Source: Ilumatobacteraceae bacterium (GTDB lineage Bacteria; Actinomycetota; Acidimicrobiia; Acidimicrobiales; Ilumatobacteraceae). Taken from it: 52,335 nucleotides of DNA. Below the pieces are notes generated by a model. The model saw only the letters and a program-made list of their open reading frames with translations. It ran no database searches and had not been told where the DNA came from. The stretch spans positions 1 to 52,335 of the forward strand of contig JALHOG010000032.1 of assembly GCA_022843125.1 (NCBI GenBank), read 5' to 3'. Each line of letters begins with the position of its first letter. Position 1 is the first letter of the stretch. This document shows positions 6,966 through 15,382 of the stretch, piece after piece. The translations under genes were made by a program, and so were the position numbers.

Positions 6966-8219
6966 ATGTCCCTGGTCGCCACGCTCGACGCAGCACCCCC
7001 TCAGGTGCGCGACATCGCATCCGAGGTCGCCGCGGTAGCTGGGGTGCTGAACACCGCGATGGCGCGGCTGGTGGAGGTCACCGCAGCCGCGATCGCATCC
7101 GGTGAGACGTCCGAGGCAGGGATGAAGACCCCGGCCGCGTGGCTGGCCTGGCGGTCAGGGTTGTCGCCGGAGCACGCCGGCCAGGTGGTCCGGTTGGCGA
7201 AGGTGCGCGATCGGTATTCGGTCCTGTTCGACGCGTTCGACCGCGGTGTGGTGTCGGCGGATCAGATGACCGAGTTGGTGAAGGCCCCGGAGTGGGCACA
7301 GTCCCAGATGTTGGGGTTCGCGGAGATCGGCACCGTGTCACGGCTGCGGCGCGCGATCCGCGACGACGCGTTCGACCACGACCCCGACGAACCCGCCGAA
7401 GCAGCAGCAGCCCGAGCCCCGGAGAACCGACTGTCGTTCGGCACGAAAGATGGCCGGTGGCGGGTCAACGGTGAGTGTGATCTCGATCTCGGCAAGCGCA
7501 TCGAAGCCGCGTTCACCGAATCGAAGGACCGGTTGTTCGACGACGGCAACCCCGACGCCACCTGGCTCGACGCCCTCGTCGACATCGCCGACCGCTCGTT
7601 GGATGCCGTGCCGTCGCGTGATCGTCGCGACCGCTACCGCACCTGGTTCCACCACAACACCGCCACCGGTGCGACCACCACCACCGACGGCTGGCGCATC
7701 CCCCAGAACCTCGCCCGCCTGTGCTCCTGCGACGGGTTGGGTGCCATCGTGTACGAGACCAACGGCGTCCCGTTCTCCGTGGGACGTACCCAGCACATCG
7801 TGCCCGGCCGCACGAGGAGGATCATCGAACGCCGCGACCGCGGCTGCCGCGTCCCGGGCTGCACCGCCGACCGGTTCGTCGAAATCCACCACATCATCCA
7901 CTGGGAAGACGACGGCCCCACCGACACCCCGAACCTCCTCAGCCTGTGTCCACGGCATCACCGCATGCACCACAAGGGCGAACTCGGCATCCACGGCAAC
8001 GCCGACCAACCCAACGGCATCACATTCACCGACGCCAGAGGCCGGCCGATCCCGGCGAGTCATCCACCCGACCCACCTGACGGCATCCCCACCTGCGACC
8101 GGCCCTACGAACCACCACCCGCCGGCAAGATCAACTACGACTGGGTCGGCCTCGGCTGGGCCCACCCCAACGCCCTCCGCAAACGCCGCGACCAAGCCAA
8201 CCAGTGGCGCAACAACTGA
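6966..8219 (+). CDS. DUF222 / HNH endonuclease domain protein (13E12-type)
   Basis: A 417-residue protein of the actinobacterial DUF222-HNH family. The N-terminal DUF222 part (about 10-200) includes the TPAAWLAWRSGLSPEHAGQ stretch. The HNH nuclease part near 300-350 has CRVPGC, EIHHIIHW, TPNLLSLC and PRHH, giving the metal-binding cysteines and the H-N-H residues. A Pro/His-rich tail ends it. Members recur in several copies in actinobacterial genomes, and their biological role is poorly defined. The ATG at 6966 is preferred over 6918 because a TTGCCG-17-TACGAT promoter ends 6 nt before it. No intron, intein or inverted repeats are seen around it, so mobility is not supported here. Confidence 0.9.
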   Translation: MSLVATLDAAPPQVRDIASEVAAVAGVLNTAMARLVEVTAAAIASGETSEAGMKTPAAWLAWRSGLSPEHAGQVVRLAKVRDRYSVLFDAFDRGVVSADQMTELVKAPEWAQSQMLGFAEIGTVSRLRRAIRDDAFDHDPDEPAEAAAARAPENRLSFGTKDGRWRVNGECDLDLGKRIEAAFTESKDRLFDDGNPDATWLDALVDIADRSLDAVPSRDRRDRYRTWFHHNTATGATTTTDGWRIPQNLARLCSCDGLGAIVYETNGVPFSVGRTQHIVPGRTRRIIERRDRGCRVPGCTADRFVEIHHIIHWEDDGPTDTPNLLSLCPRHHRMHHKGELGIHGNADQPNGITFTDARGRPIPASHPPDPPDGIPTCDRPYEPPPAGKINYDWVGLGWAHPNALRKRRDQANQWRNN

Positions 8220-8383
8220 CCGCTGCCGACACTTCGCGCTGACGCGGTGCTGCACTCCGCCGGTTCTGCAGTCGACGGGCGCGCGTCCGGCGCTGCGATG
8301 GTGCGCTCCGTCGAAGCGGCGACTCCGCCAGAGCGATACGTGCCGTGATCGGGCGGGTCGAGCTGGCGCGCGAGGGTTGCGGT

Positions 8384-8806
8384 ATGGGCGCACAAGTTGG
8401 TGATCTCCATCACGTCGAGATCTGGGTGGCCGACCTCGAGGCAGCGATCGCCGCATGGGGCTGGCTGTTGACGGAGCTCGGCTACTCGCCCTACCAGGAG
8501 TGGCCGAACGGCCGGAGCTGGCGCCTCAACGCCACCTACATCGTGATCGAACGATCGCCGGCTCTCAGCGACCGACATCATGATCGCCTCCGTCCCGGGT
8601 TGAACCACCTTGCGTTTCATGCTGGAACAGCCGGCGATGTCGAGCGGCTCACCGCGGCCGCCCAGCTGAACGGCTGGCGCCTGCTGTTCCCGGACACGCA
8701 TCCACACGCCGGTGGCGCTGACCACTATGCGGCCTATCTCGAGAACGCCGAGGGCTTCGAGATCGAACTCTGCGCAGCCGAACGTACGAGTGTGCGCACG
8801 CGTTGA
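8384..8806 (+). CDS. VOC-fold (glyoxalase/bleomycin-resistance) protein
   Basis: A 140-residue vicinal-oxygen-chelate protein. The N-terminal beta-alpha-beta unit (DLHHVEIWVADLEAAIAAWGWLL) has a candidate metal histidine, and the C-terminal unit ends in ENAEGFEIEL with the usual glutamate. LNHLAFHAG supplies another candidate ligand. An in-frame GTG at 8345 would add 13 residues; the ATG at 8384 is chosen because the family fold begins directly after it. Substrate unknown. About 160 nt of non-coding DNA separates it from the HNH gene. Confidence 0.8.
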   Translation: MGAQVGDLHHVEIWVADLEAAIAAWGWLLTELGYSPYQEWPNGRSWRLNATYIVIERSPALSDRHHDRLRPGLNHLAFHAGTAGDVERLTAAAQLNGWRLLFPDTHPHAGGADHYAAYLENAEGFEIELCAAERTSVRTR

Positions 8807-8922
8807 CAGAAGGGCGGCACGAGTCGACCGGGTTGGTCACACATCCCACCGGCATGTATCAGACCGGCTGCGGGCGGTTCTGTAGTGGCGTGTCGGATCG
8901 CAACGCGCACACGCGGGGTCGG

Positions 8923-8949
8923 CTCCCGGACCTCCCGGATCTCCCGGGC
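8923..8949 (+). repeat. Three tandem 9-bp units upstream of decarboxylase gene
   Basis: CTCCCGGAC, CTCCCGGAT and CTCCCGGGC follow each other without gaps, in the 218-nt non-coding stretch before the start at 9025. No function is assigned. Confidence 0.5.
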
Positions 8950-9024
8950 GGGTTCCGGTACGTCGCGCGCACGAACGGGTGCTCGTGCCCATCGCACCCG
9001 CACCGAGCTGGCACACTCGCACCC

Positions 9025-10389
9025 ATGCACCGGCACGACACCTCGATGGAGGTCCTGACCCAGGCGGTGGTTCGCTACGCGATCGACCGGGTCCGCCTCG
9101 ACCCGCCCCCGCTCGATTCGCCGCGCACCATGGCCGAGCTGCGGGCGATGGCGGGCCACACCGTGACGCCGAAGGGTGTCGGTGGGCTCGAGGCGCTCCG
9201 CGTGTTCGGCGACGTGCTCGCACCGGCCTGCATCTCCACCGACCATCCCCGGTTCCTGTCGTTCGTCCCCGCCGCGCCCACCGAAGCCTCGGTCCTGTTC
9301 GACCTCGTCGTGGGCGCCTCGTCGATCTACGCCGGCTCGTGGATGGAGGGCGGGGGCGCGGTGTTCGCCGAGAACGAGGCGCTGCGGTGGATCGCCGACC
9401 TCGCCGGCCTGCCGCCGGAAGCCGGCGGCGCCTTCGTCAGCGGCGGAACGGCCGGCAACCTCAGCGCGCTGATCGCGGCCCGCTGGAAGTGGCGCTACGA
9501 CGCCGACGGCGCACACGACCGCACACGTGGGCTGATGCTCACCTCGGCGGGCGCGCACTCGTCGATCAAGCAGGCCGCCCGGGCGATGGACGCCGACGTG
9601 ATCCTCGTCCCCGCCGACGCGGCGGGCCGCATGCGGCACGACGCGTTGCGCAGTGCGGTCGCCGAGCTCGACGACACCGACCGGGAGCGGCTGTTCGCGA
9701 TCATCGCCACCAGCGGCACCACCAATGCCGGTGTCATCGACGACCTGAGCGGCGCCGCCGATGTGTGCGCAGAGCTCGGCGTGTGGTTCCACGTCGACGG
9801 CGCGTACGGCGGGGCGGCGCTCGCCGCGCCGAGCGTGCGCGACCGGTTCATCGGGATCGAGCGCGCCGACAGCTTCATCGTCGACCCGCACAAGTGGTTG
9901 TTCGCGCCGTTCGACAGCTGCGCGCTGCTGTACCGCGACCCGCGCATCGCGAAGGCCGCACACACCCAGCACGCCGAGTACCTCGACGTCCTCCACGCCG
10001 ACGAAGACTGGAACCCGAGCGACTACGCCCACCACCTGTCGCGGCGCGCCCGCGGGCTGCCGCTGTGGTTCAGCCTCGCGACATACGGCACCGACGCCTA
10101 CCGCGACGCCGTCGAGACCACGCTCGAGGTCGCCCACGCCGGTGCCCGCCTGATCTCGGCGAGCGGGTTCTGCGAGCTCGTGATCGAACCCGAGCTGTCG
10201 ATCGTGATCTTCCGGCGCGTCGGGTGGACCCCCGATCAGTACCAGGCGTGGAGCGACGAGCAACTGCGCTCCGGGCATTCCTTCGTCGTCCCCACCTCGT
10301 GGGCCGGCGAGACGGTGCTGCGCTACTGCGTCGTCAACCCGAACACCACCGTCGACGACATCGCCTCGATCCTCGAATCCCTCCGCTGA
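9025..10389 (+). CDS. PLP-dependent group II (aromatic/glutamate-type) decarboxylase
   Basis: A 454-residue pyridoxal-phosphate enzyme of the group II decarboxylase family, which removes CO2 from an amino acid. The fold-type I landmarks are clear: SGGTAGNLSAL (phosphate binding), WFHVDGAYGG with the PLP-contacting Asp, and VDPHKWLFAPFD with the Schiff-base lysine. HPRFLSFVP and the SSIYAGSWMEGGGAVFAENE region also fit. The ATG at 9025 is preferred over upstream in-frame starts, whose extension is repetitive and unlike the family; CACACT ends 7 nt before it. The substrate (aromatic amino acid, glutamate or other) cannot be fixed. The gene stands alone, convergent with a small kinase gene. Confidence 0.88.
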   Translation: MHRHDTSMEVLTQAVVRYAIDRVRLDPPPLDSPRTMAELRAMAGHTVTPKGVGGLEALRVFGDVLAPACISTDHPRFLSFVPAAPTEASVLFDLVVGASSIYAGSWMEGGGAVFAENEALRWIADLAGLPPEAGGAFVSGGTAGNLSALIAARWKWRYDADGAHDRTRGLMLTSAGAHSSIKQAARAMDADVILVPADAAGRMRHDALRSAVAELDDTDRERLFAIIATSGTTNAGVIDDLSGAADVCAELGVWFHVDGAYGGAALAAPSVRDRFIGIERADSFIVDPHKWLFAPFDSCALLYRDPRIAKAAHTQHAEYLDVLHADEDWNPSDYAHHLSRRARGLPLWFSLATYGTDAYRDAVETTLEVAHAGARLISASGFCELVIEPELSIVIFRRVGWTPDQYQAWSDEQLRSGHSFVVPTSWAGETVLRYCVVNPNTTVDDIASILESLR

Positions 10390-10404
10390 CGGGCAGCGCA
10401 GCGA

Positions 10405-10950
10405 TCACTCGGACGACAGCGCGCCGCGCCGGTCGGCGATCAGTGCGGCCACCCGGTCCGCGACCTCGATCGGCTCGTGGCCTGCGGTGTCGACCACCAG
10501 GTCGGCACTCGGGACGAGCCACGAGCGGGCGGCGAAGAACGCAGGCACGTGATCGTGTCGCCAACCGGCGGCGGCGAGTTCGAACTCGTCGCGGTCGATG
10601 CGGGCCCGCAGCGTGGGCTCATCGATGTCGAGCACCACGTGCAGGAGCGGAAGCCCCGCATCACGGATGCCCGTGGCGATCTCGTGCCAGTACTGCTCAT
10701 CGAGCACCGACTGGACCGCCACGAGGGTGTCGCCGGTGGTCGCCTGGAGTTCGGCGGCCACCACGGGTACCAGCCGCCGCCAGGCCGGCACGTCCTGGAA
10801 GTCGTCGATGCGCCGATCGCGGAGATGGTCGCGCAGGAGATAGCCGATCCACTCGGGATCGAAGAGCCGGCAGTTGTCGAGCCGTTCGACGACCCGGTTC
10901 GCCGAGGTGGTCTTGCCGCCCCCGAACGGCCCGTTGATCCACACGATCAC
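10405..10950 (-). CDS. Small P-loop ATPase/kinase, TmrB-like
   Basis: A 181-residue P-loop protein beginning MIVWINGPFGGGKTT, a Walker A at the extreme N-terminus. The arrangement, with FDPEWIGYLLRDHL shortly after and HVVLDIDEPTLRARIDRD in the second half, resembles the TmrB/shikimate-kinase-like group that includes the tunicamycin-resistance protein TmrB. The start is a GTG 7 nt after a TACGGT box. It is divergent from the amidohydrolase gene at 11040. Resistance to a specific compound should not be inferred. Confidence 0.75.
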   Translation of the reverse strand: MIVWINGPFGGGKTTSANRVVERLDNCRLFDPEWIGYLLRDHLRDRRIDDFQDVPAWRRLVPVVAAELQATTGDTLVAVQSVLDEQYWHEIATGIRDAGLPLLHVVLDIDEPTLRARIDRDEFELAAAGWRHDHVPAFFAARSWLVPSADLVVDTAGHEPIEVADRVAALIADRRGALSSE

Positions 10951-10957
10951 GGCTGGA

Positions 10958-10963
10958 ACCGTA
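10958..10963 (-). promoter_or_regulatory. -10 box of TmrB-like gene (leaderless)
   Basis: TACGGT on the minus strand, 7 nt before the GTG start at 10950. Confidence 0.5.
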
Positions 10964-11027
10964 CCCGGCTACCAGAGATCGCTCCCCATCGACGTCACAT
11001 CCGGCGGAGCTACCGGCCATATCCGAT

Positions 11028-11033
11028 TACGGT
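11028..11033 (+). promoter_or_regulatory. -10 box of 8-oxoguanine deaminase-like gene (leaderless)
   Basis: TACGGT, 6 nt before the GTG start at 11040; the same hexamer serves the divergent gene. Confidence 0.5.
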
Positions 11034-11039
11034 GACGAC

Positions 11040-12401
11040 GTGGCTGATCTCGTCATTCGGAATGCCCGATGCGTCGCGACGCTCGACGACGAACGTCGCG
11101 AGCTGGCAGGGGGGTGGGTGGCGATCACCGACGGGCTGGTCGAGGCGGTCGGGACCGGCGACGCACCCGACGGGACCACCGTCATCGATGCCGCCGACTG
11201 TCTGGTGACGCCCGGGCTGATCAACACCCACCACCACATCTACCAGAACCTGACGCGGGCGTATCCGCCGATGACCGACAAGCCGCTTTTCGGCTGGCTG
11301 CAGTCGCTGTACCCGCTGTGGGCAGCGCTCGACACCGACTCGGTCTACGTGTCTGCGTGGGTGGGCCTCGCCGAGCTCGCGCTGTCGGGCTGCACCACGT
11401 CGACCGATCACCTCTACCTCCACCCGCACGGGGCTGGTGACCTCCTCACCGCGGAGATCGACGCGGCCCGCGACCTGGGCATGCGCTTCCACCCGACGCG
11501 CGGTTCGATGTCGCTGTCGGAGAAGGACGGCGGCCTACCGCCCGATGACGTCGTGAGCGACGACGACTCGATCCTCGCCGCCAGCGAGGAAGCAGTGCAC
11601 CGGCACCACGACCGGTCGTGGGGCGCGATGACCCGGGTGGCGCTCGCACCGTGCTCGCCGTTCAGCGTCACCGAGGACCTGATGGTCCGCACCGCCGAGC
11701 TCGCCGAGCGACTCGACGTGCGGCTCCACACCCACTTCGCCGAGAACGCGGAGGACGACGAGTTCAGCCTCGCGACCTTCGGGTGCCGGCCGATGGAGTA
11801 CCTCGAACGCACCGGCTGGGCGAGCGACCGTACGTGGGTCGCGCACTGCGTGATGCCGAACGCCGACGAGGTGCGCCGGCTCGGCGCGGCCGGTGTCGGG
11901 GTCGCTCACTGCCCGTCGAGCAACATGATCCTCGCATCGGGGATCTCGCCGGTGGTCGACCTGCGGGCGGCCGGCGTGCCGGTCGGGCTCGGCGTCGACG
12001 GGTCGTCGTCGGCCGATGCGGCGTCGCTGTGGCTCGAAGCGCGCCAGGCGATGCTCGTCGCCAAGCTGCGTAGCGGAGCGGGAGCGGGCACGGCGCGGAT
12101 GGCGCTCGAGATCGCGACGCTCGGCGGCGCGGCGTGCCTCGGTCGGACCGGGGAGCTCGGCGTGCTGCAGCCCGGTGCCGTCGGCGACGTCGCGGTGTGG
12201 TCGCTCACCGGCCCGGCGTTCGCCGGGGCGGTCGCCGACCCCATCGAGGGCTGGTTGCGGTGCGGACCAGCCGCGGCTCGCGACACCGTGGTCCACGGCA
12301 GGCCGATCGTCCGCGAGGGCCGCATCGTGGCCGAGATCCGACTCGACGAGATGGTGCGCGAGCACAACCGACTGGCCCGTCGGATGCAGCGCCTCGGGTG
12401 A
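11040..12401 (+). CDS. Amidohydrolase, probable 8-oxoguanine deaminase
   Basis: A 453-residue metal-dependent amidohydrolase (TIM barrel, cytoplasmic). Metal-site motifs run in order: GLINTHHHIYQNL, the HTHFAEN segment, WVAHCVMPNADE and GLGVDGSSSADA. The stretch VAHCPSSNMILASGI is characteristic of 8-oxoguanine deaminases and related TrzN/AtzA-type enzymes. 8-Oxoguanine deaminase converts 8-oxoguanine to urate, a substrate or product connected with xanthine-dehydrogenase-type enzymes, two relatives of which lie in this window. The GTG start follows TACGGT by 6 nt. Other deaminations (guanine, triazine-like rings) remain possible. Confidence 0.85.
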   Translation: MADLVIRNARCVATLDDERRELAGGWVAITDGLVEAVGTGDAPDGTTVIDAADCLVTPGLINTHHHIYQNLTRAYPPMTDKPLFGWLQSLYPLWAALDTDSVYVSAWVGLAELALSGCTTSTDHLYLHPHGAGDLLTAEIDAARDLGMRFHPTRGSMSLSEKDGGLPPDDVVSDDDSILAASEEAVHRHHDRSWGAMTRVALAPCSPFSVTEDLMVRTAELAERLDVRLHTHFAENAEDDEFSLATFGCRPMEYLERTGWASDRTWVAHCVMPNADEVRRLGAAGVGVAHCPSSNMILASGISPVVDLRAAGVPVGLGVDGSSSADAASLWLEARQAMLVAKLRSGAGAGTARMALEIATLGGAACLGRTGELGVLQPGAVGDVAVWSLTGPAFAGAVADPIEGWLRCGPAAARDTVVHGRPIVREGRIVAEIRLDEMVREHNRLARRMQRLG

Positions 12402-12433
12402 GTGGTGCGCTGCGGCCGGCGCAACGAGGCACG

Positions 12434-14560
12434 ATGAACGGCGTGCGTCGCTGCTCACACCTCGCCACTCCGGCGGTGGCCGCCGTCCTGGTGGTGGTGA
12501 TCGCTGCCGTCGCGGCGTGCAGCGGTGCCGCCGAGACAGGGAGCGCCACGACCGATGCTCCGCCGATCATCGCGAGCGGCCCGCCCACCTCGGCCGACAG
12601 CGGAACCGGCAGCACCCTCCCGGGTGAGACACCGGCCACGGGGCCGCCCACCACCGCACCGCAGAGCGCCGCCTGCGCGCTCGCAGCGACCGTTGCCGAG
12701 GAGGACGTCGCGATCGGGCTGCTCACATCAGTTGACGGTGCCGCCGACGGTGCCGTGGTGGGGCATCGAACCGCGCTCACCGATGCGCTCACCGGTCTCG
12801 CAGCCCGACGCTCGCGCATCGCCGGCCCGGCTGCGGCCGTGCTCGAATCGGGTCTCGCGCCGCGCGGCCCGGGCGGGCGCCGGCCCGGTCCCGCCGAGGC
12901 ATTGCACCTCGCGATGCTGCGCGAGTGCGGCATCCGCCTCGCAGGCTCAGGTGTGCTGCGACCCGACGGCGATCCTGACGACAGCCTCGATCGTCTCGGG
13001 CTCGCTCGCATCAGCGGTGCACCGTGCGATGTCGCCGAGGTGTTGCGCTGGGCCGACGCCCACTGGCGCGCCGCACCAAACGGCGGCGAGCAGGATCGGC
13101 TCGGCGTCGTGGTCCGCCACGCGCTCGACACGCTCCGGCTCGGCGGCGGCGAGATCGACGTCGAGCTCCCTGACGACATCGGGCGCGCCGACCTGTCCGG
13201 CTGGTCGCTCACGTCGGACCACGCGATCGCGATCGTGCGACTCGATGCCGACCTGCGCCGCTCCTGCGATCAGCGGCTCGAGCCGAGCGGGCTGCTGATG
13301 GAGGGCTTCAGCATGCCGAGCGACGCCCGGCTCGCCGCGCTGGCGCCGCCGGTTTGGGGTGTCCCCGTCGAGGTCGATGCCGACACCTCGCACTCGCGCT
13401 GGTGCGCGGTCGTCGACGACATCTACGCCCTCGATCTGAGCCTGGCGACAGCCGAGCGACTCGGGCTCCCCGAACAGGAACGGATCGGGTCCGACCTGCG
13501 CCTGCTCCTCGGTGCGCTCCGCATCGCGTCACGCTCGAGTGGGTCGATCGCGACGCTCGACGACGTCCGCGACGTGGTCGCCACCACCCGCGTGATCGAG
13601 CTCGGCGACCTGAGTGCGCCGGGCCGCTTGGCGGGTGACGAGCGCCGGTCGATCGGCGAGCTCGACCGGATCATGGTTGCCAACTGCGGGGTGGGCTTCT
13701 CTGCGTCGGTCGGGGTGCTCGGCCGCTTCGCGTGGAGCTCGTCGTTCCCCGATTTCGAGCCGAGCACCCCGAGCCCGAACGCGACCACGACGACCTCGAC
13801 GACGCTGCCCACCTATCTCCCCGACACCGCCGTGGCCGTCGTCGGCGATTCGCTGACGGCCAGCGCGCAGACCGAGATCGTGCAGTCCCTCGCCACGCTC
13901 GGTCTCGGCAACGTGGTGGTCGACGGTCAGGTGAGCCGGCGGATGACCAGTTCGACCGATGCGATCCGATCCGGTGAGTCGGTCGTCCGCGAGATCGGCG
14001 CGGTGGCGTCGCCGCGAGTGTGGGTGATCGCGCTCGGGACCAACGACGTCGCGTCCGGCGCCTCGCCCGCGTCCCTGCGTGACAGCGTGCGCCGGGTCCT
14101 CGACGCGATCCCGCCCGACACGCTCGTGGTCTGGGTCGACACCTACATCCGCGATGAGCCCGAGGCCGTCGTCGCCGGCAACCGCATCATCCGCGAGGTG
14201 GTGACGGCGCGCCCGGGAACGGTGGTCGCCGACTTCTTCTCGTACGCGGACGACCAGGGCGTGGTCGGCGCTGACGGGGTGCACCTCACAGCGTCCGGCC
14301 GCCGGCTGTTCGCGAACGTGATCGCGAACGGCATCGCCGCGGCACTGGGGCGCAACCCGCAGTTCGACCTGTCGACCGCGGCGCCCCAACCCACGACGAC
14401 CGTCACGGCCACCACCACGCTCGCCCCGGGCACCGCACCGCCGCCGATCCCGCCGACGAACCCGGTGACCAGCACGACGACCACGCCGGGGATCAGCACC
14501 ACGACGACGACCACCACCACCACGACCACCACCACCACGACCACCACCACGGTCCCGTGA
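12434..14560 (+). CDS. Lipoprotein with C-terminal SGNH hydrolase domain and poly-threonine tail
   Basis: A 708-residue predicted lipoprotein. The signal peptide ends in a VAAC lipobox with the lipidated cysteine at 29. A Thr/Pro linker and a region of about 330 residues that I do not recognise follow. An SGNH hydrolase domain then begins near residue 465: GDSL (nucleophile Ser), LGTNDV near 534 and ADGVHL near 612 with the Asp-His pair. The last 20 residues are 18 consecutive threonines and Val-Pro. The ATG at 12434 has GAGG 4 nt upstream; the open frame further upstream is a shadow of the previous gene. The next gene is a shorter paralogue of the SGNH part. An extracellular esterase or acetyl-hydrolase role is likely; the substrate is unknown. 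Confidence 0.82.
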   Translation: MNGVRRCSHLATPAVAAVLVVVIAAVAACSGAAETGSATTDAPPIIASGPPTSADSGTGSTLPGETPATGPPTTAPQSAACALAATVAEEDVAIGLLTSVDGAADGAVVGHRTALTDALTGLAARRSRIAGPAAAVLESGLAPRGPGGRRPGPAEALHLAMLRECGIRLAGSGVLRPDGDPDDSLDRLGLARISGAPCDVAEVLRWADAHWRAAPNGGEQDRLGVVVRHALDTLRLGGGEIDVELPDDIGRADLSGWSLTSDHAIAIVRLDADLRRSCDQRLEPSGLLMEGFSMPSDARLAALAPPVWGVPVEVDADTSHSRWCAVVDDIYALDLSLATAERLGLPEQERIGSDLRLLLGALRIASRSSGSIATLDDVRDVVATTRVIELGDLSAPGRLAGDERRSIGELDRIMVANCGVGFSASVGVLGRFAWSSSFPDFEPSTPSPNATTTTSTTLPTYLPDTAVAVVGDSLTASAQTEIVQSLATLGLGNVVVDGQVSRRMTSSTDAIRSGESVVREIGAVASPRVWVIALGTNDVASGASPASLRDSVRRVLDAIPPDTLVVWVDTYIRDEPEAVVAGNRIIREVVTARPGTVVADFFSYADDQGVVGADGVHLTASGRRLFANVIANGIAAALGRNPQFDLSTAAPQPTTTVTATTTLAPGTAPPPIPPTNPVTSTTTTPGISTTTTTTTTTTTTTTTTTTVP
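14498..14551 (+). repeat. ACC/ACG microsatellite encoding 18 threonines
   Basis: Eighteen uninterrupted Thr codons (only ACC and ACG) at the 3' end of the first SGNH lipoprotein gene. Slippage could change tail length between strains. Confidence 0.9.
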
Positions 14561-14608
14561 GCGGGGTGATGACTGCCGATCGTCGGTGTCAGCGACCACA
14601 ATGAGTCG

Positions 14609-15370
14609 GTGCCCCGCTCGGTGTCCATCGTCGCTCTCGCGTTCACCGGAGCGCTGCTGGCCACCGGCTGCGGTGCCGGGCCCGGCGTCGAGGCGGTCGA
14701 GGCGACGTCCGAGAGCGACGGGTCGACGGCTGCAGCTCAGGACGACATCCTGCTCGAGTCGCAAGACGGGACCACGTGGGCCCCGACCCCCACGACCGCC
14801 CCGGCAGAGGCCGCGGCACCGCCGGAGCTGCCCGACACCGTTGCGGTGGTCGGCGACTCGCTCACGGAGTCGGCGATGGAGGAGATCGAGACCACGCTGA
14901 CCCAGAACGGGGTCGAGGTGCTGGCCCTCGATGGGCTCACCAACCGCCGGATGGTGCGCGCCTCCGGCGACATCGTGCCGGGCACGGCGGCGGTGGACGC
15001 GATCCTGGCCTCAGTCGCGGAGCCACCCGAGATGTGGGTGATCGCCCTCGGTACCAACGACGTCGGCGGCGCCGCGACACCCGACGAGTTCGCGGCCGAC
15101 ATGCGCGAGCTCCTCGGTCGGCTCCCTCCGGACGCGCCGGTCGTCTGGGTCGACGTCTGGATCCGCGACATGCCGGACGAGGTGATCGAGGCCAACGCCG
15201 TGATTCGCGAGGTGATCGACGAACGCGGCGACGGTCACGTCGCCGACTGGTACTCGCGTGGTGGCGAGGGCAGCGCGATCACGACCGACGGCGTGCACCT
15301 CACCGACGACGGCCGCTGGATCTTCGCCCGCACGATCATCGACGCGATGCTCGCATCACCAGACGCGTGA
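14609..15370 (+). CDS. SGNH-hydrolase lipoprotein, paralogue of upstream gene
   Basis: A 253-residue lipoprotein with a short signal peptide and LLATGC lipobox (Cys21), a Thr/Pro/Ala-rich linker to about 72, and an SGNH hydrolase domain with VVGDSLTESA (about 79-88), LGTNDVGG (about 148) and TDGVHLTDDG (about 227). VWVDVWIRDMPDEVIEAN parallels VWVDTYIRDEPEAVVAGN of the upstream protein, so the two arose by duplication. The start is a GTG preceded at 6 nt by CACAAT; an overlapping ATG at 14601 is out of frame. It converges on glnR with a 12-nt gap. Confidence 0.83.
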   Translation: MPRSVSIVALAFTGALLATGCGAGPGVEAVEATSESDGSTAAAQDDILLESQDGTTWAPTPTTAPAEAAAPPELPDTVAVVGDSLTESAMEEIETTLTQNGVEVLALDGLTNRRMVRASGDIVPGTAAVDAILASVAEPPEMWVIALGTNDVGGAATPDEFAADMRELLGRLPPDAPVVWVDVWIRDMPDEVIEANAVIREVIDERGDGHVADWYSRGGEGSAITTDGVHLTDDGRWIFARTIIDAMLASPDA

Positions 15371-15382
15371 GTGATGCGGTTG

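Noticed and set aside
6966..8219. HNH gene as a homing endonuclease in an intron or intein, or an insertion element
   Set aside because: It has its own promoter and lies between complete genes; no flanking repeats, interrupted gene or terminal inverted repeats are visible.
8803..9024. N-terminal extension of the decarboxylase with an LPDLPDLPGG repeat
   Set aside because: The extension is unlike the family and stems from a 9-bp tandem repeat in non-coding DNA; the family-type start is at 9025.
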